64,000 nucleotides of DNA from Stenotrophomonas beteli (GTDB lineage Bacteria; Pseudomonadota; Gammaproteobacteria; Xanthomonadales; Xanthomonadaceae): the NCBI RefSeq assembly GCF_001431665.1, contig NZ_LLXV01000015.1:62001-126000 (forward strand), written 5' to 3'. The position numbers were made by a program, and so were the translations under genes. The notes under the pieces were generated by a model, which saw only the letters and a list, made by a program, of their open reading frames with translations, searched no databases and was not told the DNA's origin. Positions within the stretch are counted from its first letter, which is position 1. Each line of letters starts with the position of its first letter. This document shows positions 16,923-25,050 of this stretch, in pieces.

Positions 16923-18763
16923 CCGACGTTCCCGCCCCGGCCTTCGACGGCAAGGCCTTCGCGGCCCAGCTCAGCACCGCGCCCGGCGTGTACCGCATGT
17001 ACGCCGCCGACGACACCCTGCTGTATGTCGGCAAGGCGCGCGCACTGCGCAACCGCGTCGGCAGCTACTTCAATGGCGGCCCGAAGAACGCGCGGATCAT
17101 GTCGATGATCTCGCAGATCGCGCGCATGGACGTGACCGTGACGCGCTCGGAAGCCGAGGCGTTGCTGCTGGAGAACCAGCTGATCAAGTCGCTGTCGCCG
17201 CGCTACAACGTCTCGCTGCGCGACGACAAGACCTATCCGCATGTGCTGCTGACCCGCGAAGACTGGCCGCGCATCGCCCTGCATCGCGGCCCGCGTGCCA
17301 TTCCCGGCCGCTATTTCGGGCCGTATCCCGGCGTGACCGCAGTGCGCGAAACGCTGAACCTGATGCACAAGCTGTTCAAGCTGCGCAGCTGCGAAGACAG
17401 CGTGTTCCGCAACCGCTCGCGGCCGTGCCTGCAGTACCAGATCGGGCGCTGCAGCGCGCCGTGCGTGGAGCTGGTGCCGGCAGCGGAGTACGCCGAGTCG
17501 GTACGCCGCGCCGCCCTGTTCCTTGAAGGCAAGAGCGACGAGCTGACCCGTGAACTGGGCGAGCAGATGCAGGCCGCCAGCGAGGCGCTGGAGTTCGAGC
17601 AGGCCGCGCGCCTGCGCGACCTGATCTCCTCGCTGCGCAGCATGCAGACCCGCCAGTACGTGGACGGGCGCGCCGCGGACCTCGATGTGCTGGCGGTGGC
17701 CATGCAGGGGTCGCAGGCCTGCGTGCTGCTGCTGGCGTTCCGCGATGGCCGCAACCTCGGCACCCGCCCGTTCTTCCCGCGCACCAATGGTGAAGAAAGC
17801 CCGGAAGAAGTGCTGGCCGCGTTCGTCTCGCAGTACTACATCGAGTTCGAGCCACCGCGGGAGATCCTGCTGGACCGCGAGATTCCCGACGCCGACCTGC
17901 TGGTGGCCGCGCTGTCGGCCTCGGCCGAGCGCAAGGTACAGCTGAAGTGGAACGTACGCGGCGAGCGCGCTGGCTACGTGGAGCTGGCCAGCCGCAACGC
18001 GCAGCTGACCCTGGCCACCGAGCTCAACAGCCGCAACGCACAGCACGCACGCAGTGATGCGCTGCGCGATATGCTCGGCCTGGCCGAGCCGGTCAAGCGG
18101 GTGGAGTGCTTCGATATCAGCCACACGCTGGGCGAGGCCACCGTGGCCTCGTGCGTGGTGTTCGATGCGGCCGGGCCAGTGCGTGCGCAGTACCGACGCT
18201 TCAACATCAGCGGCATCGAGCCGGGCGATGACTATGCGGCCATGCGCCAGGCCATCGACCGTCGCTTCCGCCGTGCGGTGGAAGAGCAGGGCGTGCTGCC
18301 GGATGTGCTGCTGATCGACGGTGGTGCCGGGCAGTTGGCCCAGGCCCAGGCCGCATTGGCCGACCTCGGTGTGGAAGGGGTGCTGCTGGTGGGCGTGGCC
18401 AAGGGCGTGGAGCGGCGCGCCGGGCATGAAGCGCTGGTGATGCCCGACGGCCGCGAGCTGCGCCCGGGCGCGGCCAACCCGGCGCTGCAGTTCATCCAGC
18501 AGGTGCGTGACGAGGCCCACCGCTTCGCCATCACCGGCCACCGCGGCCGCCGCCAGAAGGCGCGGATGACCAGCAAGCTGGAGGACATCCCCGGCATCGG
18601 CCCGCGCCGCCGCGCCAGCCTGCTCAAGCATTTCGGCGGCCTGGTGGGCCTGAAAGCCGCCGGCGAAGCGGAAATCGCCAAGGTGGAAGGCATCAATGAC
18701 GCCCTCGCGGCACGTATCTACGCTAACCTGCACGGGTTGGCCACGCCTGATGCGGCCGAGTAG
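16919..18763 (+). CDS. uvrC: Excinuclease ABC subunit C
   Basis: 614-residue nuclease that makes both incisions in nucleotide excision repair with UvrB. Starting at the ATG at 16919, which overlaps the preceding stop by 4 bases, gives the expected N-terminus. Contains the GIY-YIG domain (GVYRMYAADDTLLYVGKARA, about 23-42), a UVR domain (EQAARLRDLISSL), the RNase H-like domain with FDISHTLGEATVASCVVF and LLIDGGAGQLAQAQ, and a C-terminal helix-hairpin-helix pair (LEDIPGIGPRRRASLLKHFG). pgsA follows after 18 bases, the same uvrC-pgsA order as in enterobacteria. Confidence 0.98.
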   Translation: MTDVPAPAFDGKAFAAQLSTAPGVYRMYAADDTLLYVGKARALRNRVGSYFNGGPKNARIMSMISQIARMDVTVTRSEAEALLLENQLIKSLSPRYNVSLRDDKTYPHVLLTREDWPRIALHRGPRAIPGRYFGPYPGVTAVRETLNLMHKLFKLRSCEDSVFRNRSRPCLQYQIGRCSAPCVELVPAAEYAESVRRAALFLEGKSDELTRELGEQMQAASEALEFEQAARLRDLISSLRSMQTRQYVDGRAADLDVLAVAMQGSQACVLLLAFRDGRNLGTRPFFPRTNGEESPEEVLAAFVSQYYIEFEPPREILLDREIPDADLLVAALSASAERKVQLKWNVRGERAGYVELASRNAQLTLATELNSRNAQHARSDALRDMLGLAEPVKRVECFDISHTLGEATVASCVVFDAAGPVRAQYRRFNISGIEPGDDYAAMRQAIDRRFRRAVEEQGVLPDVLLIDGGAGQLAQAQAALADLGVEGVLLVGVAKGVERRAGHEALVMPDGRELRPGAANPALQFIQQVRDEAHRFAITGHRGRRQKARMTSKLEDIPGIGPRRRASLLKHFGGLVGLKAAGEAEIAKVEGINDALAARIYANLHGLATPDAAE

Positions 18764-18781
18764 AGAGAGAAGCACGCAAGC

Positions 18782-19408
18782 ATGAAGTTGACCCTGCCCA
18801 CCTGGCTCACGTTGTTGCGGATCGTGATGATCCCGGTGCTGGTGCTGGTGTTCTACCTGCCCTACACCTGGACCAACTTCGCTTCGGCGGCGATCTTCGG
18901 CCTGGCCGCGATCACCGACTGGCTCGATGGCTGGATCGCACGCCGTTACCAGCTGGAGTCGGCCTTTGGCGCCTTCCTCGACCCGGTCGCGGACAAGCTG
19001 ATGGTGGCGGTAGCGCTGTTCCTGATCGTGCAGGGTCATCCGACGCCGTGGATGGCCTTCTGGGCGGCGGTCATCGTCGGCCGCGAGATTGCGGTGTCGG
19101 CGCTGCGCGAATGGATGGCCGAGCTGGGCCAGCGCGCCAAGGTGCGCGTGGCGATGATCGGCAAGATCAAGACCACCGCGCAGATGGTCGCGCTGCTGTG
19201 CCTGCTGTATTCGGTGGCACCGAACGTGCCGGTGGAAGATATCTGGATGGGCTGGCCGGTGTTCCATATCGGCGATTGGACCCTGGCCATTGCTGCGGTG
19301 CTGACCCTGTGGTCGGGCCTGCAGTACCTGCACGCCGCCTGGCCGAGCCTGCGCGAAGACGAGCGCGCCGCCCGCGAGCGCTCACGGCAGAAGAAGCTGG
19401 GCAACTGA
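18782..19408 (+). CDS. pgsA: CDP-diacylglycerol-glycerol-3-phosphate phosphatidyltransferase
   Basis: 208-residue membrane enzyme that makes phosphatidylglycerol phosphate, the committed step to phosphatidylglycerol and cardiolipin. The CDP-alcohol phosphotransferase pattern D-G-x2-A-R-x8-G-x3-D-x3-D is complete, beginning in TDWLDGWIARR and ending in FLDPVADK. Several hydrophobic helices. Last protein gene of the run starting at comEC. A purine-rich ribosome site (AGAGAGAA) precedes the ATG. Confidence 0.96.
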   Translation: MKLTLPTWLTLLRIVMIPVLVLVFYLPYTWTNFASAAIFGLAAITDWLDGWIARRYQLESAFGAFLDPVADKLMVAVALFLIVQGHPTPWMAFWAAVIVGREIAVSALREWMAELGQRAKVRVAMIGKIKTTAQMVALLCLLYSVAPNVPVEDIWMGWPVFHIGDWTLAIAAVLTLWSGLQYLHAAWPSLREDERAARERSRQKKLGN

Positions 19409-19426
19409 GGCCGGGGTCTGAGCCCC

Positions 19427-19465
19427 GGGGTCGGATCCCTTTCCGAAGGAAAGGGCTCTGACCCC
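19427..19465. repeat. Imperfect palindrome GGGGTC...GACCCC
   Basis: 39-base inverted repeat after pgsA. The arms contain GGATCCCTTTCC and GGAAAGGGCTC around a short GAA loop, ending in GGGGTC and GACCCC. No T tract follows, so it is more like a dispersed intergenic palindrome than a standard terminator, although it could stop transcription of the long operon or protect its 3' end. Confidence 0.7.
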
Positions 19466-19475
19466 ATCGATGCGC

Positions 19476-19496
19476 TATCCACGCATGGCGTGGATA
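19476..19496. repeat. Palindrome TATCCACGC-ATG-GCGTGGATA
   Basis: Perfect 9-bp arms with a 3-base loop. A close relative with central ATCCACGC/GCGTGGAT arms occurs at 48847-48865, so this is a dispersed short element. Confidence 0.75.
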
Positions 19497-19533
19497 CGCG
19501 ATGCAAGGCGCCTCGCCAACCCGGAAAAAGCGC

Positions 19534-19561
19534 TTGACGGCATCCTTGGAACAGGTAGAAT
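19534..19561 (+). promoter_or_regulatory. Promoter of tRNA-Gly copy 1
   Basis: TTGACG (19534-19539), 16-base spacer, TAGAAT (19556-19561), 12 bases before the tRNA. Confidence 0.7.
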
Positions 19562-19573
19562 TTCGCCTCCCAA

Positions 19574-19649
<76 letters not shown>

Positions 19650-19660
19650 GATTCAAGAAG

Positions 19661-19685
19661 AACGCTCCCGCATGGGGGCGTTTTT
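19661..19685 (+). terminator. Terminator after tRNA-Gly copy 1
   Basis: Stem ACGCTCCC / GGGGGCGT (one G-T pair) with loop GCAT and a following T run. Confidence 0.75.
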
Positions 19686-19848
19686 CGTTTGCGTGCAATG
19701 CACTTCACGGTGCCAGCTTCCATGGCAAGCGGTGCCTGCGCATGGGGATGGAATCCAGGCCGATTCCCCCTCGATATGCAGGGCTGCGCAGCGGAGTCCG
19801 CAGTCCGAGGGCCTGAACACGGCGCGGTCGTGCAGATGAAAATTCCTG

Positions 19849-19877
19849 TTGACGCCGTGCAGCAATATCGACACAAT
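19849..19877 (+). promoter_or_regulatory. Promoter of tRNA-Gly copy 2
   Basis: TTGACG (19849-19854), 17-base spacer, CACAAT (19872-19877), then a GC-rich discriminator. The same elements recur at 27810-27838. Confidence 0.6.
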
Positions 19878-19909
19878 AGCGCTCCTTCGACGCAGGTCGA
19901 ACGAAATCT

Positions 19910-19985
<76 letters not shown>

Positions 19986-19996
19986 GATCCAGGAAA

Positions 19997-20020
19997 ACGC
20001 TCCCGCAAGGGGGCGTTTTT
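19997..20020 (+). terminator. Terminator after tRNA-Gly copy 2
   Basis: ACGCTCCC, loop GCAA, GGGGGCGT, then TTTT. Near copy of the hairpin at 19661. Confidence 0.75.
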
Positions 20021-20401
20021 CGTTTGTCATGACGTTGGCCACGTGGGTCGCTACAGTCGGCCACGAAATTTCATGGTGGGCGTGGCACGTCTGCGTTTGG
20101 GATTCCGACATGGGAGTCGCAATCGGCATGACAGGGGCGCAGTGATCGTGGGGGCGATCGGGAGCACCTGGCATGAGGTGGGCTGCAACAAGAGGCAATG
20201 ACCTGGAATCCGTGCCAGTGTTCCGCACGCTGCAGGCCGTGAAAGGCTGGCGAAAGGCCTTCGCCATCGTTGCCTGAACCGCACGCGTGTTGTGACCGTT
20301 TTCGGACCATTTCTCCATGTTCGCTCCACAATCGCACGGTAGCCTTCCTGCTCCTTCTACATGTTGGCGGGCTGGTGGTCAGGCGTATCACTCCAGTGGC
20401 G
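20021..20401. other. Intergenic stretch without a recognised gene
   Basis: About 380 bases between the tRNA-Gly terminator and the outer-membrane factor gene. No convincing frame on either strand. It presumably holds the exporter operon promoter. The frame of the next gene stays open back to 20270 with only GTG or TTG starts, so part of this stretch could be its N-terminus. Confidence 0.4.
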
Positions 20402-21811
20402 GTGCCCAGGACCGGGCGCGGACGCTCCCTGCAGGCAGTGCTGCGACCCGGCGCGCTGCTCGCAAGTCTCGCATTGGCGGGCTGCGTGTCGGTGCCGGTT
20501 CCGGATCTGCCTGATCGCACGCCCAGCACCTGGACCCAGGTGCCGCAGGGCCAGGGCGTGGCGGTGGACGCCAAACAGTGGTGGAAAGTGTTGTCCGACC
20601 CAGCGCTGGATGGACTGGTCGATCAGGCCATCGCCGGCAACCTCGACCTGCAGCAGGCCACGCTGCGCCTGCAGGCCGTGCGAATTGTCGCCGGCACGTC
20701 CGACTCGCGCTTCCTGCCGGAAATCTCGGCCAGCGCCAAGCAGGTGCAGGATGCCGCTGCGGTCGACACCTACTTCCACGCGGGTATCGAAGCGATCTGG
20801 GATCTGGGCCTGTTCGGCGCCGCCGAGAGCGCGCAGTTGAGCGCGCAGGCATCGGCTGGCAACGCCGAAGCACTGCGCAATGCCGCACAGGTGGCGGTGA
20901 TTGCCGACGTGGTGCGCAGCTATCTGGACCTGACCGTGGCACAGGCGCAGCAGGACCTGCTGGCCCGGCAGCAGACCGTGGATGATCGCGGCGAACAGCT
21001 GGCGCTGGTCCGCCAGCGACTGCGCCTGGATGAGCCGGGCGAACTAGATCGCCTGCGTGCACGCCAGGCCGCCACCCGCGCGGCCACTGCACAGGCCCGG
21101 GAAAACGCTGACAACGCGGCCCGCGCGCTGGCAGTGTTGCTGGGCCGAGATGGCCCGGATCCGGCCTGGCGCGCCTATCGCACGCCGCCGAAGCTGGGCG
21201 CGTTCTCGCTGCAGCAGGTTCCGGCGGACCTGCTGCGGCACCGCCCGCAGATCCTGCTGGCCGAATCGGCGGTGCTGCAGGCTGCGGCCGACAAGGGCTT
21301 GGCGCGCGCCGCGATGTTCCCGCGGATCAGCCTCGGCGGTTCCATCCTGTACGCCTACAACCTTACCCAGAATGCCCGATCCAATTCCGATTCCAGCCCG
21401 TCGATCGGCCCGTACATCGATATCCCGCTGTGGGACTGGGGCCAGCGCCGTGCGCGCTTCCATGCCGATGAGAAGCAGCTGGATGCCGCGCTGCTGGGCT
21501 ATCGCAAGGCCGTGCTGGAAGGCGTGAGCGAAGTGGAAGGGGCACTGGGCAGCCTGGCGCGCCAGGACAGCAGCATCCAGTCGCTGCGTGCCGCCAATGA
21601 TGCCGCCAACCTGCAGGTCAAGCGCCAGGCGCGGCAGGTGCAGCTGGGCCTGTCCAGCGAATTCGATGGTCTGGACACCCAACGCGCCGCACTTGCCTCG
21701 CAGTCGGAGCTGATCGGTGCGCAGGGCGCGCGCGTGCTGGCGTTTGCGTCGCTGTACCGCGCGCTTGGCGGCGCACCGTTGCCGGTCGAGACCGGGGACG
21801 CGGCGCAATGA
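20402..21811 (+). CDS. Outer-membrane efflux lipoprotein (TolC/NodT family)
   Basis: About 469 residues. N-terminal lipobox LLASLALAGC followed by VSVPVPDLP, as in OprM-like lipoproteins; two internal duplicated regions end in RALGGAP. The repeated hydrophilic helical segments (VADVVRSYLDLTVAQAQQDL and SEFDGLDTQRAALASQSELI) are typical of the periplasmic tunnel. It forms the outer-membrane duct of a tripartite exporter. No ATG exists in frame before the signal sequence, so the GTG at 20402 was taken as start (GTG at 20375 and 20396 are alternatives). It overlaps the permease gene by 4 bases. Confidence 0.85.
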   Translation: MPRTGRGRSLQAVLRPGALLASLALAGCVSVPVPDLPDRTPSTWTQVPQGQGVAVDAKQWWKVLSDPALDGLVDQAIAGNLDLQQATLRLQAVRIVAGTSDSRFLPEISASAKQVQDAAAVDTYFHAGIEAIWDLGLFGAAESAQLSAQASAGNAEALRNAAQVAVIADVVRSYLDLTVAQAQQDLLARQQTVDDRGEQLALVRQRLRLDEPGELDRLRARQAATRAATAQARENADNAARALAVLLGRDGPDPAWRAYRTPPKLGAFSLQQVPADLLRHRPQILLAESAVLQAAADKGLARAAMFPRISLGGSILYAYNLTQNARSNSDSSPSIGPYIDIPLWDWGQRRARFHADEKQLDAALLGYRKAVLEGVSEVEGALGSLARQDSSIQSLRAANDAANLQVKRQARQVQLGLSSEFDGLDTQRAALASQSELIGAQGARVLAFASLYRALGGAPLPVETGDAAQ

Positions 21812-22947
21812 TCGCGCTGGCCCGCAAGACCCTGGCCTACGAATGGCGCCGGTTCCTGCCGGTGGTGCTGGCGATGTGCTTTGCCGGCGTGCTGTTGATC
21901 GTGCAGGCGGCGCTGGTGCTGGGTATCTTCGGCACCGCCGCGATCTACGTGAAGGCGTCCTCGGCGGATATCTGGGCCGGCTTCCCCGGCACCCAGAGCG
22001 TCAACTACGGCCATGCGATCAGCGCCGATGTGGAAAGCCACCTGCGCATGGATCCGGATGTCACCCGCGTCGAACCCTACGAGTGGGTGGATGGTGAGTG
22101 GCGTTCCAGTGCGCCGGGCGCCGGCAATGTGTCGGTGTACCTGTCCGGCATTTCCACCGGCGACGACGCGATGATGTTCGCGCGCATCCTGCCTGCCGAG
22201 TCGCGTGCCCAGCTGCGCGAGCCGGGCGCGGTGATCGTCGACAGCGCCGATCTGGATACGCTGGGCGTGGACCTGCAGAACAACCGTGCCTGGATCAATG
22301 GCAAGGCCGTGCGCGTGGTTGCCGCGCAGCCGGGACTGCGTGGCCTCGGCGGTGTCAACGTACTGGCCTCGCTGGATACCGCGCGTGCCATTGCCGGCAC
22401 CGACCCACGCGAGGGCAGTACCTATTTCGTGGCGGGCCTGCGCTCACCGGAGCTGGCTGACCGAGTGCGTGACCGCTTGGCCGCATCGATGGGCCAGGCC
22501 ACGCCGGTCGAGTTCTGGACCGCGCCGGCGTTCGCCAGCCGCTCGCAGCAGTATTGGCTGTTCGATACCGGTGCAGGTATCGCCGTGTTGTTCATGGCCG
22601 TCATCGTCTGCTTCGTGGGTGCGGTGATCACCAACCAGTCGTTCGCTTCGGTGGTGGCCGGTTCGGTGCGCGAGTACGCCACGCTCAACGCACTCGGTGC
22701 AGGCCGCTACGCGCTGGCACGGGTGGTGTTCGAGCAGGCCTTGCTGATCGGCGGTGTCGGCATGTTGCTGGCGGCGGCCTTCAGCACCGTGGTGTTGTTG
22801 ATCGCGCAGACCCAGCGCGTACCGGTGCAGCTGACGCCGATGGTCATCATCGGCTGCGTGGCACTGGTCGCGGTGATGGCCATGCTGTCCAGCATCATGG
22901 CGGTCCGCAGCGTGGTCCGTTCCGATCCATCGTTGCTGCTGCGTTGA
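21808..22947 (+). CDS. ABC transporter permease (MacB/FtsX-like, DevC type)
   Basis: 379 residues with the MacB-type topology: one N-terminal membrane helix (about 18-45), a large periplasmic domain of about 210 residues, then three helices (about 255-280, 305-335 and 345-368). LNALGAGRYALARVVFEQAL matches the coupling region of FtsX-like permeases. The ATP-binding subunit is encoded separately just downstream. With the outer-membrane factor before it and the membrane-fusion protein after it, this completes a DevBCA-like efflux pump; the substrate is unknown. Confidence 0.85.
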   Translation: MIALARKTLAYEWRRFLPVVLAMCFAGVLLIVQAALVLGIFGTAAIYVKASSADIWAGFPGTQSVNYGHAISADVESHLRMDPDVTRVEPYEWVDGEWRSSAPGAGNVSVYLSGISTGDDAMMFARILPAESRAQLREPGAVIVDSADLDTLGVDLQNNRAWINGKAVRVVAAQPGLRGLGGVNVLASLDTARAIAGTDPREGSTYFVAGLRSPELADRVRDRLAASMGQATPVEFWTAPAFASRSQQYWLFDTGAGIAVLFMAVIVCFVGAVITNQSFASVVAGSVREYATLNALGAGRYALARVVFEQALLIGGVGMLLAAAFSTVVLLIAQTQRVPVQLTPMVIIGCVALVAVMAMLSSIMAVRSVVRSDPSLLLR

Positions 22948-22957
22948 GGGCCGGCCG

Positions 22958-23686
22958 ATGACATCCACGCGCGCCGTGGCCCCGACCCTGCAGGCCGACG
23001 CACTGGAAAAGGGCTTCATGTCCGGCGATGTGCAGGTGCCGGTGCTGCGCGGCCTGTCGCTGGACATCTATCCGGGCGAGTTGACTTTGGTGTCGGGACC
23101 ATCCGGCTGCGGCAAGAGCACGCTGTTGTCGCTGCTGTCCGGCCTGTCTTCGCCCGATGGTGGTCGCGTGCACGCACTCGGCCAGGATGTGGGGCACATG
23201 ACCCGCAGCGAGGTCGAGCGTTTCCGCCTGCACCACGTCGGCTTCGTGTTCCAGGGCTTCAATCTGTTCCCGGCACTGACTGCGCTGGAGCAGGTGCAGC
23301 TGCCGCTGGGCTACCGCGGCATGCGCAATCGCGAAAGCGAACCGCTGGCGCGCAAGGCGCTGGAAGAAGTGGGCCTCAGCCACCGCAGCCACATGCGCCC
23401 GGCGCAGCTGTCCGGCGGCGAGAAGCAGCGTGTGGCCGTTGCCCGCGCCTTCGCCAAATCGCCGACGCTGATCTTCGCCGACGAACCCACCAGCGCGCTG
23501 GACGCCGAGAACGGCCAGCGCGTGATCGACATCCTGCATCGCTACGCACGTGCGCATGGCGCCACCGTGCTGTGCGTGAGCCACGATCCGCGCCTGATCC
23601 GGCATGCCGATCGGGTGATCGCCATGGAAGACGGCAGGGTCCGCGACGACCGCCGCCAGAATGCAAACGTAGAGTCCGCCCCATGA
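22958..23686 (+). CDS. ABC transporter ATP-binding protein (LolD/MacB/DevA type)
   Basis: 242 residues with Walker A GPSGCGKST, Q-loop FVFQGFNLFPALT, signature LSGGEKQRVAVARAF, Walker B LIFADEPTSALD and the H-loop VSHDPRLIRHAD. The FVFQxFNL pattern is typical of the LolD/MacB/DevA group, which powers mechanotransmission permeases. Overlaps the adaptor gene by 4 bases (ATGA). Confidence 0.92.
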   Translation: MTSTRAVAPTLQADALEKGFMSGDVQVPVLRGLSLDIYPGELTLVSGPSGCGKSTLLSLLSGLSSPDGGRVHALGQDVGHMTRSEVERFRLHHVGFVFQGFNLFPALTALEQVQLPLGYRGMRNRESEPLARKALEEVGLSHRSHMRPAQLSGGEKQRVAVARAFAKSPTLIFADEPTSALDAENGQRVIDILHRYARAHGATVLCVSHDPRLIRHADRVIAMEDGRVRDDRRQNANVESAP

Positions 23687-24600
23687 TCAGAACATCGCAC
23701 CTGTTTCCGCTCAGCCTGGCCTTGTCTGCTGTCGTGCTGCTCGGCGCCTGCAGCAGGGAGGCGTTTGCGCCCGCAACCATGCCTTCGGGCAAGGCCGCCG
23801 CCACCGCCGGCAAGGTTGCAGTCGCGCGCGGCATCATCGACGTCGAGGGTGGCCTGATCGCGCTGGCGCCACCGGTGGATGGCTCGATCACCGCTGCGCC
23901 GGTGAAGGAGGGCGCCGTGGTGGAGAAGGGACAACTGCTGCTGTCGCTCGATGGTGCCCTGCTGCAGCAGGAGGTGGCGATGGCCGCCGCCGATCTGGCC
24001 CTGGCCAACGATCGCCTGAAGGGCAGCCAGGCGCAATTGCGGGAGCTGGAGCGCAATGCCACCCGCCTGTCCACGGGGGCGAGCGAAGGTGTGTCGTCCA
24101 ACCAGCAGGCTGATGCGGCCAAGCAGCAGCTGGCCGGCGTGCGTGCTGACGTCGACGTGGCCGGCGCGCAGGTCGATATGGCCCAGCACAAGCTGGAACA
24201 CGCCAGGCTGAAACTGCAGCAGATGTCGCTGAGTGCACCGGAAGCCGGCACGGTGGTCGGCCAGGTACCGGGCCTTGGGGCCTTCGTGCAGGCCGGCAAG
24301 CCAGCGATCTCGCTGCTGCCGGCGCGCCCACTGCAGGTGCGCGCCGAACTCAGCGCCGCCTATGCCGATGCCGTGCAGGTGGGCATGAGGGCCACCGTGG
24401 TGCCAGACAGCGATGGTGCCGAGAACGCCAGCACGCTGCCGCCCGCACGCGTGGTACGCATCAGCCCGGTGTTCGCGCAGGCCCGCCTGCCTGAAGACGC
24501 AGGGCGTGGCGTGGCCAAGGTGGTGGAATGCGTGCTGGAGTTCGACGGCGAGGCCAAGGCGCGCTTCGGCCAGCATGTGCGGGTGGAGTTCCGGAAGTAG
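23683..24600 (+). CDS. HlyD-family periplasmic adaptor lipoprotein
   Basis: 305 residues. Signal with lipobox LLGACSREAF places it as an inner-membrane lipoprotein. A split biotinyl-lipoyl domain (DGSITAAPVKEGAVVEKGQL and LSAPEAGTVVGQVPGLGAFV) flanks a helical hairpin of about 110 residues, followed by a beta-barrel region. It links the permease to the outer-membrane factor. Start at ATG 23683 overlaps the ATPase stop; a longer in-frame extension upstream is antisense-like and was not used. Gene order outer factor-permease-ATPase-adaptor. Confidence 0.87.
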   Translation: MIRTSHLFPLSLALSAVVLLGACSREAFAPATMPSGKAAATAGKVAVARGIIDVEGGLIALAPPVDGSITAAPVKEGAVVEKGQLLLSLDGALLQQEVAMAAADLALANDRLKGSQAQLRELERNATRLSTGASEGVSSNQQADAAKQQLAGVRADVDVAGAQVDMAQHKLEHARLKLQQMSLSAPEAGTVVGQVPGLGAFVQAGKPAISLLPARPLQVRAELSAAYADAVQVGMRATVVPDSDGAENASTLPPARVVRISPVFAQARLPEDAGRGVAKVVECVLEFDGEAKARFGQHVRVEFRK

Positions 24601-24606
24601 GCCCGG

Positions 24607-25050
24607 TCAGCCGTTGAGCCAGCGGCGTAGGCGCGGGCAGGCGGAGGCCGGGACCACGACCAGTAGTGCCACAAGAAGAAGGGCGGCAACGGCGAGCACC
24701 CAGTTCAGATGCACATCGCGCACGGGTGATTGGTGCATGGCGGTCACGCTCCAAAGTACTGTCCAGCCCAGCCAGGGTAAGGCGCAGACAAACATCCGCG
24801 GCCACAGGCGGTGAAACCGCCATGGCTGCACGATCAGGCCCAGGACAACAATCTCCACCAGAATGATCAGCGCGAAAGTGAAGACTGAATCTGTGGGGTA
24901 AGGCAGTGTCCCGGACTCGATGTGACGCAGTTGCCAGTAGTCTGGCTTGAAGCCGGCATGGATGAGTGCGAAGGCCAGTAGCAGCCATACAACGGATGCG
25001 GATAGCCAGAAGACCTGGACTGTCGTCGGTTTCTGAAAGAAGTTTGGCAT
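24607..25050 (-). CDS. Four-helix membrane protein, paralogue of the gene at 26873
   Basis: 147 residues with four predicted membrane helices and the phrases HAGFKPDYWQL, LPYPTDSVFTFAL and TAMHQSPVRDVHLNW. The protein at 26873-27346 carries the same phrases in the same order (NAGFTPDYWLL, LPYPTSTVIVFAL, SAMHQPPVRGMHLLW), so the two are paralogues; the shared PDYW and MHQxPVR segments may be functional. No family was recognised. The ATG begins directly at the base after the stop of the 568-residue gene, so they are co-translated. Base composition is less GC-rich than the neighbours. Confidence 0.7.
   Translation of the reverse strand: MPNFFQKPTTVQVFWLSASVVWLLLAFALIHAGFKPDYWQLRHIESGTLPYPTDSVFTFALIILVEIVVLGLIVQPWRFHRLWPRMFVCALPWLGWTVLWSVTAMHQSPVRDVHLNWVLAVAALLLVALLVVVPASACPRLRRWLNG

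Noticed and set aside
16064-19333. Minus-strand frame of 1089 codons opposite uvrC, the NHL gene and pgsA
   Set aside because: Antisense shadow of strongly biased GC-rich genes. The three plus-strand products have complete family motifs; the antisense product is His/Gln/Arg-rich with no domain.
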